Shown here: positions 52,845-61,976 of the stretch, in pieces
How positions within the stretch are numbered: the stretch's first letter is position 1
How the letters are laid out: the number at the start of each line of letters is the position of its first letter
Assembly (NCBI RefSeq): GCF_014646195.1
Contig: NZ_BMMZ01000003.1
Span: forward strand, 372,001-436,000
Direction: 5' to 3'
DNA length: 64,000 bases
Source of the DNA: Microlunatus endophyticus
Lineage (GTDB): Bacteria; Actinomycetota; Actinomycetes; Propionibacteriales; Propionibacteriaceae
Program-made: the position numbers and the translations under genes
Notes under the pieces: generated by a model
Told to the model about the DNA's origin: nothing
The model's input: only the letters and a program-made list of their open reading frames with translations
Databases searched by the model: none

Positions 52845-53885
52845 ATGAGAGCGACCTACCTGTTCGGCGCCGGGGACATTCGCGTGATGGATGCCCCGGA
52901 CCCGATGATCGTCGAACCGACCGATGCGATCGTCCGCGTCACCCGCGCCTGCATCTGCGGTTCCGACCTGCATCCGTACCACTCCCAACCGGCCGGCACG
53001 GAGGGCAAGACGATCGGCCACGAGCTGATCGGCGTCGTCGAGGAGATCGGCGCGGAGGTCGTGACCGTGCGGCCGGGCGACTTCGTGATCTCGCCCTTCG
53101 TCTTCTCCGACGGCACCTGCCCCTTCTGCCGGGAAGGACTCCAGACCTCGTGCGAACACGGCGGCTTCTGGAATTCGGCCCGTCTCGGCACGGGCGGTGC
53201 GCAGGCCGAGGCGGCACGCATCCCGCTGGCCGACGGAACGCTGGTGAAGGTGCCCGGCACCGTGGACGAATCCCTGTACGCGGGCCTGCTCACGCTTTCC
53301 GACGTCTACGGCACCGGCTGGCACGCCGCACTGCGGGCCGGTGTGACGACCGGCGACACGGTGGCGGTGATCGGCGACGGCGCTGTCGGCCTGCTCGCCG
53401 TGCTGTCGGCCAAGCAGCTCGGCGCGGAGCAGATCATCCTGATGGGTCGCCACCGGGTGCGTACGGACCTCGGCTGTGAGTTCGGAGCCACCGATGTCGT
53501 GGCCGAACGGGGCGAGGAAGGGATCGCCAGGGTCATGGACCTGACCGGTGGACAAGGAGTTCCCAGGGTGCTCGAGGCGGTCGGGCACCTGCCGGCATAC
53601 GAGCAGGCCGTGGGCATCGTCCGTCCCGGCGGGGTGATCGCACGGGTCGGCGTGCCGCAGTACGACCAGGCCGAGCTCGGTTGGCCTGTCTTCGGCAAGA
53701 ACGCCACCATCACCGGCGGACCGGCCCCGGTGCGCGCCTACATCGAGCAACTCCTGCCCGCCGTGCTCGACGGGACCGTCAAGCCGGGCCGGGTCTTCGA
53801 CCGGGAGCTCGGCCTGGAGGACATCCCAGCCGGCTACGCGGCGATGAACGACCGCACCGCGCTGAAGGTGATGATCCGACCGTGA
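52845..53885 (+). CDS. Zinc-dependent alcohol dehydrogenase (MDR family)
   Basis: 346 residues from ATG at 52845 (GGTGGA upstream; GTG at 52836 possible). Catalytic zinc ligands lie in CICGSDLHPYHSQ and GHELIGVVEEIG; a structural-zinc-like pattern is seen in FSDGTCPFCREGLQTSCEHGG. The nucleotide-binding glycine motif is TVAVIGDGAVGLLAVLSA. Oxidises an alcohol or related substrate with NAD(P). First gene of a forward operon with an aldo-keto reductase and a cupin. Confidence 0.9.
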   Translation: MRATYLFGAGDIRVMDAPDPMIVEPTDAIVRVTRACICGSDLHPYHSQPAGTEGKTIGHELIGVVEEIGAEVVTVRPGDFVISPFVFSDGTCPFCREGLQTSCEHGGFWNSARLGTGGAQAEAARIPLADGTLVKVPGTVDESLYAGLLTLSDVYGTGWHAALRAGVTTGDTVAVIGDGAVGLLAVLSAKQLGAEQIILMGRHRVRTDLGCEFGATDVVAERGEEGIARVMDLTGGQGVPRVLEAVGHLPAYEQAVGIVRPGGVIARVGVPQYDQAELGWPVFGKNATITGGPAPVRAYIEQLLPAVLDGTVKPGRVFDRELGLEDIPAGYAAMNDRTALKVMIRP

Positions 53886-53896
53886 GAGGAACAGCG

Positions 53897-54805
53897 ATGA
53901 ACCAGCCCGATCCCAACACCGATATCAGCCTCACCCTGAACAACGGCGTCGACATGCCTGCCCTGGGCTTCGGCGTCTTCCAGAGCCCGCCCGACGAGAC
54001 GACCGCCGCGGTGCGGACCGCGTTGGAGGTCGGCTACCGCCACATCGACACCGCCGCTGCGTACGCCAACGAGCGCGAGGTCGGCGAGGGCATCCGCCGC
54101 TCGGGCGTCGAGCGCGACGCCATCTTCATCGAGACGAAGGTCTGGGTGTCCGACTACGGCTACGACCAGACCCTGCACGCCTTCGACAAGGCCATCGGAA
54201 AGCTCGGCGTCGAGACCCTCGACCTGCTGATCCTGCACCAACCCGCACCCGACCGCTTCGAGAAGACCCTGGAGGCGTACCGGGCGCTCGAGACGCTGCT
54301 GGCCGACGGCAGGGTGCGGGCGATCGGGGTCAGCAACTTCATGCGCCACCACCTCGACCGGCTGCTGGCCGAGCGGACTGTGGTCCCGGCGGTGAACCAG
54401 ATCGAGTTGCATCCCTACTTCACCCAGCCGGACGTCCAGCGGTCGGATGCGGAGCACGACATTCTCACCCAGGCCTGGTCCCCGATCGGTGGGATCACCT
54501 TCTACCCGGGCTACGGCGACGAACGGGTCAGCGTGATGGACGATCCGTTGCTCCGTGAGCTGGCCACCGAGCACTCCAGGACGCCGGCCCAGGTGATGTT
54601 GCGCTGGCACCTGCAACGGGGCCGCTCGGCGATCCCGAAGTCGACCAACGCGGGGCGCATCGCGGAGAACTTCGACGTCTTCGACTTCGCCCTGTCCGAC
54701 GATGATCTTGCCCGCATCGACGCGCTCGACCGTGGCGTACGCAACGGGCCCGATCCCGACGTGCCGCGTCCGGAGATGTTCGCCCGCGTCATTCCCGAGG
54801 CCTGA
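53897..54805 (+). CDS. Aldo/keto reductase
   Basis: 302 residues from ATG at 53897 (AGAGGA upstream). Tetrad residues are visible: Asp in YRHIDTAAAYANE with the following Tyr, Lys in IFIETKVW, and His in DLLILHQPAP. The cofactor end is AIPKSTNAGRIAENFDVFDF. A soluble NADP-dependent carbonyl reductase of the 2,5-diketo-gluconate reductase type. Second gene of the operon, 11 bases after the dehydrogenase stop. Confidence 0.93.
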   Translation: MNQPDPNTDISLTLNNGVDMPALGFGVFQSPPDETTAAVRTALEVGYRHIDTAAAYANEREVGEGIRRSGVERDAIFIETKVWVSDYGYDQTLHAFDKAIGKLGVETLDLLILHQPAPDRFEKTLEAYRALETLLADGRVRAIGVSNFMRHHLDRLLAERTVVPAVNQIELHPYFTQPDVQRSDAEHDILTQAWSPIGGITFYPGYGDERVSVMDDPLLRELATEHSRTPAQVMLRWHLQRGRSAIPKSTNAGRIAENFDVFDFALSDDDLARIDALDRGVRNGPDPDVPRPEMFARVIPEA

Positions 54806-54832
54806 CCGGCATTGCCGAACGGAAGGAAGATC

Positions 54833-55234
54833 ATGATCATCGAACCCAAGACCCCGACCGGCAAAGGGCCGGCGGGGTGGTTCACCGGCGACGTCTGGCT
54901 GGACGTCATCGCGACGCCGAAAGCCGACGGCCAACGTGCCAACCTCAACCGGGTCCGCTTCACCCCGGGAGCCCGTACGGCCTGGCACTCGCACGACCTC
55001 GGTCAGACCCTGCACATCACCGAGGGCGTCGCACTGCTCGGTACCCGGGACGGGACGGTGATCATCGCCCGACCGGGCGAGACCATCTACACGCCGCCCG
55101 GCGAGGAGCACTGGCACGGCGCGACGCCCACCGACTTCATGGAGCACCTGGCCGTCTACGACACCTCGAGCGAGCCGCCGCTGGGCGCCAACTGGCTCGA
55201 GCAGGTCAGCGACGAGGACTACAACCGCCGCTGA
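54833..55234 (+). CDS. Cupin-domain protein
   Basis: 133 residues from ATG at 54833 (GGAAGGAAG upstream; the frame opens at 54812 without a ribosome site). Metal-binding cupin motifs: RTAWHSHDLGQTLHITEG and PPGEEHWHGAT. Likely a small metal-dependent isomerase, decarboxylase or carbonyl-binding protein; known cupins of this layout accompany oxidoreductases of quercetin- or lactone-type. Third gene of the operon. Confidence 0.88.
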   Translation: MIIEPKTPTGKGPAGWFTGDVWLDVIATPKADGQRANLNRVRFTPGARTAWHSHDLGQTLHITEGVALLGTRDGTVIIARPGETIYTPPGEEHWHGATPTDFMEHLAVYDTSSEPPLGANWLEQVSDEDYNRR

Positions 55235-55260
55235 GAGGCTCGCTGCCGACCGGGGTCGGA

Positions 55261-55545
55261 TCACCGCGTGCTGCGCCGGGCGATCCGGCGGTCGCGGCGG
55301 TTGGGCGTACGCAACCGGACGCGTCCGGCGCCGATGGCGCCGTGGACCAGCACCAGCGGCTTGCCGGGATCGGGTTCGCTCGGCACCTTCACCGAAGCAC
55401 TGCCCCAGCCGATCGACAACCGGTCAACGTCCGCCGACCAGCCGGTCGGCAGGACCAGCAGCCGCGCGGTATTCGTCCACTGCCTCCCCCGTACGGCCAA
55501 CAGCAGGGCGCGGTCTTCGTCGATCTCGGTCTGGTCCCTGCTCAC
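55261..55545 (-). CDS. Small protein, possible LiaF/DUF1707-type (toastrack) fragment
   Basis: 94 residues. A beta-rich core, RLLVLPTGWSADVDRLSIGW and VKVPSEPDPGKPLVLVHGAI, resembles the C-terminal toastrack domain of cell-envelope response proteins; the family call is tentative. The C-terminus is Arg-rich. ATG overlaps the response regulator stop (ATGA), so it is the last gene of the MMPL/kinase/regulator operon and may be part of the same envelope-stress circuit. No membrane segment of its own. Confidence 0.6.
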   Translation of the reverse strand: MSRDQTEIDEDRALLLAVRGRQWTNTARLLVLPTGWSADVDRLSIGWGSASVKVPSEPDPGKPLVLVHGAIGAGRVRLRTPNRRDRRIARRSTR

Positions 55546-56201
55546 CGACGTCCCGCCTCGCCGGCCTCGTAGGCGAGGATCACCAGCTGTGCGCGGTCGC
55601 GGACGCCCGTCTTGATCATCGCCCGGGCGACGTGCGTCCGAGCGGTTGCCTGGGAGATCACCAGATCCCGGGCGATCTCGTCATTGGACAGACCTTTCGC
55701 CACCATCCGGAGCACCTCGAATTCGCGCGGAGTGAGCCCGGCGAGCCGGGTGCGGGCGGCGGGGTCGGCTCCCGGCCCGCGCAGCGCGCGATCGATGAGA
55801 TGGCGGGTGGCGTTGGGGTCGAGCAACGACTGCCCCGCTGCGATGATCTCGACGGCCCGCCGGAGCTCGCCGGCGTCCGCATCCTTGCCGATAAAGCCGC
55901 TTGCGCCTGCCCGCAGGGCCCCGAACACATACTCCTCCAGACCGAACGTGGTGACGATCAACACCCGTACGGAGGCAAGCGCCGGCTCCGCGGTGATCAT
56001 CGCGGTGGCCTCGATGCCGTCCAGCTTCGGCATCCGTACGTCCATCAGGAGCACGTCCGGTCGCTCCCGACGGGCGAGCCGGATCGCGTCCTGGCCATCG
56101 ACAGCTTCACCGACGACGTCGAAACCGCCACGCTGCAACAAGGCCCGCAGTCCCTCGCGGACCATCTCCTGATCGTCGGCGATTCCGACCCGGACGGTCA
56201 T
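55542..56201 (-). CDS. NarL/LuxR-family response regulator
   Basis: 219 residues. Receiver domain with phospho-acceptor Asp54 in VLLMDVRMPKLDG and the early acidic pair ADD near residue 9; C-terminal LuxR HTH (LTPREFEVLRMVAKGLSNDE, SQATARTHVARAMIK). Pairs with the adjacent histidine kinase; the regulated genes probably include its own operon and the MMPL exporter. Start ATGA overlap with the kinase stop. Confidence 0.95.
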   Translation of the reverse strand: MTVRVGIADDQEMVREGLRALLQRGGFDVVGEAVDGQDAIRLARRERPDVLLMDVRMPKLDGIEATAMITAEPALASVRVLIVTTFGLEEYVFGALRAGASGFIGKDADAGELRRAVEIIAAGQSLLDPNATRHLIDRALRGPGADPAARTRLAGLTPREFEVLRMVAKGLSNDEIARDLVISQATARTHVARAMIKTGVRDRAQLVILAYEAGEAGRR

Positions 56202-57328
56202 GTCGCGGCTCCTCGCGGTGCGATCGGGATGCTCGCATGCACCCGGTAGCCGTACGAGGTCCGGCCCGCTTCGACGATGCCGCCGAGGGCGGCCGCGCGT
56301 TCCCTCATCCCGGCGATCCCCAACCCTTCCGGGCCAGGCATCCGGCTGCCGTCGTCGAGAATCTCGAGACTCAGAGAATCCTCGTCCGTGCTGATGTTGC
56401 AGGTCAGTCGTCCTCCACCGGAGTGCCGTACGACGTTGGTGACGGCCTCCTGCACGATTCGTGCCGCCGTCAGTTCAGTGACGGGACCGAGCCGGCCGCG
56501 TACGGGTTCGATGTCCTCTGTGACCTGGAAACCGGCCGCTCGGGCATCGTCGAGGACCCGGCCGATCAACTCGAGGGTCGGCTGCGGCTGCTCGGGACGT
56601 CCGTCGTCGCGCAACTGCAGCAGGGAGTGCCGCAGTTGCGGGGTGGCAGCCCGGGCAAGATCACGAACGCGTCGGACGGCCGACCTGGCGATCTCGGGAT
56701 CGTCGTCGATCGCATCGAGGGCGAGATTCGACTGGACCGTGATCGCGGCGACCGTGTGGGCGAGCACATCGTGGATGTCGCGGGCGATCTCGGCCCGCGT
56801 CTCGGCGGCCTGCGCGGCGTGTTCGGCCGCGGTCTGTCGTGCCGAGACGGTCACGACCGCGCCGATCACCGCGATCGTGATCATGCCCAGCATCGGGCTC
56901 AGGACCGCCCAGTCCAGCCAGGACACCGGATGCGGCGGCAGCGTCGGGATCACCGACCACACCGGTCCGACGGCCATGCCGACCGGCAGCGACCACGCAA
57001 GCCGACCTGCCTTCGGGATCGAGAACACCACGACCACCAATGCGAACGCCGGACCCTGTCCCGGATAGCCCAGCAGGTGGTAGCCGAGGCAGAGTGCCAG
57101 GATCACGACCGCGACCGGGACCGGCCACCGGGTCCGGGCGAAGAGCGTCGCTGAGGTCAGCAGGGCGACCAAGTATGCCCAGACCGGCGCCGGGGTCGGC
57201 TGGTCGAAGGTCGTCAACTCGGCGCTGACCGCGATGATCGCGAGCCCCATCGTGAAGAGCGGCACACCCCACCGGGTGAGCACTCGGCGTAATCCTGACG
57301 CGTACGCCGGTTGGTTCCCCTCGGTCAC
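56198..57328 (-). CDS. Sensor histidine kinase (HisKA_3 type)
   Basis: 376 residues. About five hydrophobic segments in the first 160 residues with no large sensor domain, which suggests membrane stress sensing. The H-box is EIARDIHDVLAHTVAAI with His186; the ATP-binding domain ends in LGIAGMRERAAALGG. GTG at 57328 overlaps the MMPL stop by 4 bases (GTGA). Short HKs of this type respond to envelope damage in actinobacteria. Confidence 0.93.
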   Translation of the reverse strand: MTEGNQPAYASGLRRVLTRWGVPLFTMGLAIIAVSAELTTFDQPTPAPVWAYLVALLTSATLFARTRWPVPVAVVILALCLGYHLLGYPGQGPAFALVVVVFSIPKAGRLAWSLPVGMAVGPVWSVIPTLPPHPVSWLDWAVLSPMLGMITIAVIGAVVTVSARQTAAEHAAQAAETRAEIARDIHDVLAHTVAAITVQSNLALDAIDDDPEIARSAVRRVRDLARAATPQLRHSLLQLRDDGRPEQPQPTLELIGRVLDDARAAGFQVTEDIEPVRGRLGPVTELTAARIVQEAVTNVVRHSGGGRLTCNISTDEDSLSLEILDDGSRMPGPEGLGIAGMRERAAALGGIVEAGRTSYGYRVHASIPIAPRGAAT

Positions 57329-59442
57329 GGTTCGGCCTCGACTGCTGCCGGATCACGGTGCGCGAGCCGCGACGGCCACCAGAACCGGCGACCGACGTCG
57401 ATCGCCAGCGCCGGTACCAGCAGGCTGCGCACCAGGAACGTGTCCAGGAGCACGCCGAACGCCACGATGAAGGCGATCTGCACCAGGAAGAGGATCGGGA
57501 TCGTGGCCAGCGCGGCGAAGGTCGCCGCCAGCACGATGCCGGCGGAGGTAATCATCCCTCCGGTAGCGCGCAAGCCCGCCACGACACCGGTCCGATGCCC
57601 GAGGTGTCCGGTCTCCTCGCGGACTCGGGTCATCAGGAAGATGTTGTAGTCGACACCGAGTGCCACCAGGAAGACGAAGCCGAACAACGGCACCGACGGA
57701 TCGGCGCCCGGGAAGCCGAAGATCGTGTTGAACGCCACCGCGGCCACGCCGAGCGTCGCCGCATAGGAGAGTGCCACGCTTGCGATCAACAACAGCGGAG
57801 CGACCAGGGAACGCAGCAACAGCGCCAGGATCACGAAGATCAACGCGAGCACGATCGGGATCACCGTCCGGAGATCGCGTTGCGCCGCCGTGTTGCTGTC
57901 CAGGTCGAGGGCCGAGGTGCCGCCGACGAGGACGGCGGGATCGACACGGGTGAGCCGGTCGCGCAGCGTGGTGACCGTGCTCTCCGCGGTCGCCGAGTCG
58001 GCCGGGACGGCCAGCGTCGCCTCGATCAGCACCCGGCCGTCGACGATCTTGGGTGACGCGCCGGCGTCGGGGCGACCGCCGGTGAAGGCAGCGGCCGACG
58101 ACACATGGCGTACGCCCTCGGCCGCGGTGATCACGGCGGCCGACCGCGCCGCCGGCGCGATGATGATCACGGGGCTGCCGCTTCCGGCGTCGAAGTGGCG
58201 TGCAAGTTGCTGCTGCCCGGAAACCGACTCCGATGAGGTCAACAGCAGGTCGGTCTGCGGGACACCGGTCGCGCGGAGGCCGACGAGACCGGTCGCGAGC
58301 ACGCCGAGCAGGACCGCCGTCAGCACCCACACGATGCGGGGCCGGCCGGCGACCAGGCCGCCGACAGCACCCCACAGCCGGCCGCCCGACGGAGCCGCCT
58401 CGGGATCCACTCGCAAGTGCGGGACGGCGGGCCAGAACGCCGCCCGCCCGACGAGGATGAGCATCGCGGGCAGCACCGAGACCGTCGCCAGGAAAGCAAA
58501 GGCGATCGCCGCGGCACCGACCGGGCCGAGACCTTTGTTGGAGTTGAGATCGGAGAAACCCAGGCACAGGACGGCAAGGATCACGGTGGCAGCCGAGGCG
58601 GCTATCGGCTCGATCGCCCGACGCCAGGCTTGGCGTACGGCCACCACGTGGCTCCGGTTCTGCAGCAGTGACTCGCGGTAGCGGGCCACGAACAACAGCG
58701 AGTAGTCGGTCGCGGCACCGATCGCGAGGATCGCCAGAATGCCGCGGCTCTGCCCGGTCACGATGATCCAACCGGCCTTGGCCATCGCGTATACGACCAG
58801 GATGCTGCCGGTCAGGGCGAAGGCGGAGGTCACCAGCACGATCACCGGCAGCAGCAGCGAGCGGTAGACGATCAGCAGGATCACGAAGACGGCCGCCAGC
58901 GCCACGATCAGCAGGACACCGTCGATGCCCGCGAACCCAGCGCCGAAGTCCGCGCTCAGCCCGGCCGGTCCGGTGACCCAGCTGTTCAGGCCGGTCACCT
59001 TGTGGGAGTCCAGCGTTGAGCGCATCGAGCCGACAACCGTGCCGGCATCGGCCGCGGCGTCCACGGACGCGACCAGCTGCAGCGCCGCCCCGTCTTTGGA
59101 GGGGATGGGGCCTTGGACGGTGCCGACGCCCGGAATCGAATCCAGCCGCTTCGCCAGGGACGCGACCGCGCCGGGATCCGTCGGCTCGAGGCCGCCCGTG
59201 CGGACGAACAGGACGGTCGCCGGAATGCTGTCGCTGCCGAAGAACGACTTCTCCAGGCCCTGCACCTTCGTCGATTCGGCGCTGGCCGGTAGGTACGACG
59301 CCTGGTCGTTGTTCGTGACGTTGGAGATCGTGCCGAAGGTCGGGCCGCCGAATGACGCAACGACGACCCAGGCCACGAAGACCAATGCTGCTGCGACGAC
59401 GGGCAGAGCGCGCCGCGAGCGGCGGTGAGCGATCGGGTCCAT
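57325..59442 (-). CDS. MMPL family RND-type lipid/export transporter
   Basis: 705 residues. Two repeats of a helix, large external loop and a bundle of about five helices: loop starts at FGTISNVTNNDQASYLPASA and QTDLLLTSSESVSGQQQLAR; core segments include ILAIGAATDYSLLFVARY and PLFGFVFLVALGVDYNIFLM with the paired Asp-Tyr motifs of the proton relay. Size is close to the family norm. It heads the operon with the kinase and regulator, so it is likely part of an envelope-stress export system. ATG at 59442. Confidence 0.92.
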   Translation of the reverse strand: MDPIAHRRSRRALPVVAAALVFVAWVVVASFGGPTFGTISNVTNNDQASYLPASAESTKVQGLEKSFFGSDSIPATVLFVRTGGLEPTDPGAVASLAKRLDSIPGVGTVQGPIPSKDGAALQLVASVDAAADAGTVVGSMRSTLDSHKVTGLNSWVTGPAGLSADFGAGFAGIDGVLLIVALAAVFVILLIVYRSLLLPVIVLVTSAFALTGSILVVYAMAKAGWIIVTGQSRGILAILAIGAATDYSLLFVARYRESLLQNRSHVVAVRQAWRRAIEPIAASAATVILAVLCLGFSDLNSNKGLGPVGAAAIAFAFLATVSVLPAMLILVGRAAFWPAVPHLRVDPEAAPSGGRLWGAVGGLVAGRPRIVWVLTAVLLGVLATGLVGLRATGVPQTDLLLTSSESVSGQQQLARHFDAGSGSPVIIIAPAARSAAVITAAEGVRHVSSAAAFTGGRPDAGASPKIVDGRVLIEATLAVPADSATAESTVTTLRDRLTRVDPAVLVGGTSALDLDSNTAAQRDLRTVIPIVLALIFVILALLLRSLVAPLLLIASVALSYAATLGVAAVAFNTIFGFPGADPSVPLFGFVFLVALGVDYNIFLMTRVREETGHLGHRTGVVAGLRATGGMITSAGIVLAATFAALATIPILFLVQIAFIVAFGVLLDTFLVRSLLVPALAIDVGRRFWWPSRLAHRDPAAVEAEP

Positions 59443-59497
59443 GCTTCGATCCTGCAGCGAAGAGCCCGTCCGCGCATCAGCACAGCGTTGATCGTTA

Positions 59498-60256
59498 CTA
59501 CCCAGATTGTTGGTCGCCGGGTTGGTGCAGCTCGAGATCGGATATCCACTGTGCCGCCGCGACCGGATCGCCCACCTCGGGCGCCGCAGCCAGCGGCGGC
59601 CGGGCGATGATGATCACCGGTACCGCAAGCCGCCCGGCCGCATCGAGCTTGGCGATCGTGTGCCGGCCACCGGAATCCTTGGTCACGAGTAGATCCACGC
59701 CGTATCGGGTGAACAGCTCGAGCTCGCTGTCGAGATCATACGGACCACGCGACCTTACGACCGTCCACGCCGTCGGCAATAGAGCTGCCGGCATTTCAAC
59801 AAGTCTGACCAGCGCCTGCTTCTGCGCCCAGCCGGCATAGGCGTCCAAGGTCTGGCGGCCCGTCGTGATGAAGGGCCGGTTACTAGAATCTCCGGCGGCG
59901 ACAGCTTCGTGGAGGTCGGGCACCCAGATCCAGCTTGTGGCCCCGGGATGGCCGGACCATCCGGGCCTGGTCAGCCGGAGCAGCGGCAGTCCGGTCGCAG
60001 CAGCGGCAGCGGCGGCGTGCTCGGACATGGTCGCTGCGAAGGGGTGGGTCGCATCGACGATCGCCGTGATCGAGGATCCCCGCAGATAGCGGATCAGGCC
60101 GTCGGTTCCGCCGAAACCCCCGATGCGTACGGCTCCCACCGGCATCGCAGGATTGCTCACGCGTCCTGCCAGCGAGCTAGTCACCGGATGGCCCGCCTCC
60201 GACAGCAGTGCCGCGAGTTTACGGGCCTCGGCGGTCCCGCCGAGGATCAAGATCAC
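59498..60256 (-). CDS. cobK: Precorrin-6A reductase
   Basis: 252 residues, the usual size for CobK/CbiJ. The N-terminal dinucleotide-binding MILILGGTAEARKLAALLSE and VDATHPFAATMSEHAAAA are the family motifs. Reduces precorrin-6A (or its cobalt form) in the corrin ring pathway with NADPH. GTG at 60256 overlaps the cobD stop by 4 bases. Last gene of the cobalamin operon seen here. Confidence 0.92.
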   Translation of the reverse strand: MILILGGTAEARKLAALLSEAGHPVTSSLAGRVSNPAMPVGAVRIGGFGGTDGLIRYLRGSSITAIVDATHPFAATMSEHAAAAAAATGLPLLRLTRPGWSGHPGATSWIWVPDLHEAVAAGDSSNRPFITTGRQTLDAYAGWAQKQALVRLVEMPAALLPTAWTVVRSRGPYDLDSELELFTRYGVDLLVTKDSGGRHTIAKLDAAGRLAVPVIIIARPPLAAAPEVGDPVAAAQWISDLELHQPGDQQSG

Positions 60257-61218
60257 GAACGCCTCCTGCCGAATGCGGCCGCGAGACCGACCGCGACCGC
60301 CGCAGCTCCTACTCCGACCAACCGCGACAGCCGGGCGCTCCGTGACACGTCCGCGATCGTCGGCTGATCACCGAATCCGAGGGTTCCCCGGTTCTCCTCG
60401 ACACCCTGATAGCTGTTGATGCCACCGAGACGTACGCCCAGTGCTCCGGCGAATGCGGCCTCCACCACACCTGCGTTGGGGCTCGGATGCCGGCCGGCCT
60501 GGGTCCGGACCGCGATCAGCGCGTCCTTCGGTCGTCCGCCGACCAGCGGCGCCGTCACGGCAGCGAGGCCTCCACCGATCCGGGCCGGCAGCCAGTTGAC
60601 CACATCGTCGATCCGGGCGGCGGCCCAGCCGAAGCGACGATAGCGATCGCTGCGGTGCCCGATCATGGCATCCAGGGTGTTGATCGCCCGATAGCCCAGC
60701 AACCCGGGGATGCCGAGCACGGCTCCCCAGAAGAGCGGTGCGACGACGGCGTCCGAGGTGTTCTCCGCGACAGACTCGACAGTCGCCCGAGCAAGATCGG
60801 CCGCCGTCAGCCGGGCCGGATCCCGGCCGACCAGATGGGTGATCTGCCGACGGGCTGCAACAAGATCATCAGCAGCCAGCTGGCGCTGCAGGACCTCGGC
60901 CTCGGTGATCAGCGACCGGCCACCGAGTACAGCCCAGGTCGAGAGCCCGACAAGAATGATCTTGACCGACGGTCGCTCGCGCCCGAACAACGAGAGCAGG
61001 CTGCCGAGTCCTGCGACGCCGCCGAGCAATGCCGCCACGTGCAGCACTCCGGCGCTACGGCGGTCGCGATAGCTGAAAGTCTCCAGCCTGGCTGCGACCG
61101 TCCCGAATCCGGCCACCGGATGCCAACGGCGGGGATCGCCGAGGGCGAGATCGGCGAGATAGCCGAGCGCGAGACCGGCCGGCAGCGTCCAATCCGCACG
61201 GCGCTGCAACCGGCTCAC
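60253..61218 (-). CDS. cobD: Adenosylcobinamide-phosphate synthase (CobD/CbiB)
   Basis: 321 residues, membrane protein. The opening LALGYLADLALGDPRRWHPV and SVAENTSDAVVAPLFWGAVL are the family signature; GYRAINTLDAMIGHRSDRY follows. It attaches the aminopropanol (or ethanolamine) arm to adenosylcobyric acid at the membrane. GTG at 61218 overlaps the cobA stop. In the actinobacterial pathway the arm would be supplied via the aminotransferase domain of the neighbouring fusion gene. Confidence 0.93.
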   Translation of the reverse strand: MSRLQRRADWTLPAGLALGYLADLALGDPRRWHPVAGFGTVAARLETFSYRDRRSAGVLHVAALLGGVAGLGSLLSLFGRERPSVKIILVGLSTWAVLGGRSLITEAEVLQRQLAADDLVAARRQITHLVGRDPARLTAADLARATVESVAENTSDAVVAPLFWGAVLGIPGLLGYRAINTLDAMIGHRSDRYRRFGWAAARIDDVVNWLPARIGGGLAAVTAPLVGGRPKDALIAVRTQAGRHPSPNAGVVEAAFAGALGVRLGGINSYQGVEENRGTLGFGDQPTIADVSRSARLSRLVGVGAAAVAVGLAAAFGRRRS

Positions 61219-61976
61219 GATGCCAGGCTCCCGGATTCGATCGGCTCCGCCGAACCGGTGGCCAGACCCGCCACCGCTCCGATCACGATCACCGCCGGAT
61301 GCGTCAGTCCGGCAGCGTCGACGGCCGCCGCAAGGCCGGCCAACGTCGCCACCAGGGTCCGTTGCGCAGGGCCACCTGCAGAGGCGATCACCGCCGACGG
61401 AGTCTCGCCCGGCAGGCCGTTGGCGATCAAGGTCTCGCTGATCGTTGCGATCTCTGCCATCCCCATCAAGATCACCAGAGTGGTGTTGGTCCGGGCGAGC
61501 GCCGACCAGTCGACCGACGAACCCGCGTCTCCCGGCGGCAGATGGCCGGAAAGGACGGTGAAGCCCTGGGTGAGGCCACGCATCGTCACTGGTATGCCGG
61601 CGAGTTCCGGGGCAGCAACGGCCGACGTGATACCCGGAATCACCCGCACCGCGATCCCCGCTTGGGTGCAGGCGGCGACCTCCTCGCCGCCGCGACCGAA
61701 GACGAAGCTGTCGCCGCCTTTGAGCCGGACGACGTCGTGCTCGCGGCCGTAATTCACGAGTAATTCGTTGATCGACTCCTGGGACGGGCCGGGACGGCGC
61801 GGGATCTTGCCGACATCGATGACCGTCGTGCCTGGCCCTGCCTCGGCCAGCAACTCGGCCGGGATCAGCCGGTCGTGGATGATCACCTCCGCTGCCCGGA
61901 TCGCCTTCAACCCGGCCACGGTGATCAGGTCGGGGTCACCGGGGCCGGCACCCACCAGGGTCACACGGCCCGTCAT
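61215..61976 (-). CDS. cobA: Uroporphyrinogen-III C-methyltransferase
   Basis: 253 residues from ATG at 61976. SAM-dependent tetrapyrrole methylase signature: RVTLVGAGPGDPDLITVAG, then ESINELLVNYGR and VVRLKGGDSFVFGRGGEEV, LVILMGMAEIATISETLI. Single-domain CobA without CysG fusion, and its last motif TLVATLAGLA-AAVDAAG resembles the family. It makes precorrin-2, the branch to cobalamin and siroheme. ATGA overlap with the fusion gene upstream; the frame is open to 62153 inside that gene. Confidence 0.95.
   Translation of the reverse strand: MTGRVTLVGAGPGDPDLITVAGLKAIRAAEVIIHDRLIPAELLAEAGPGTTVIDVGKIPRRPGPSQESINELLVNYGREHDVVRLKGGDSFVFGRGGEEVAACTQAGIAVRVIPGITSAVAAPELAGIPVTMRGLTQGFTVLSGHLPPGDAGSSVDWSALARTNTTLVILMGMAEIATISETLIANGLPGETPSAVIASAGGPAQRTLVATLAGLAAAVDAAGLTHPAVIVIGAVAGLATGSAEPIESGSLAS

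Noticed and set aside
53834..55264. 476-codon reverse frame opposite the aldo-keto reductase and cupin
   Set aside because: No domain recognised; forward genes have complete catalytic motifs and ribosome sites.
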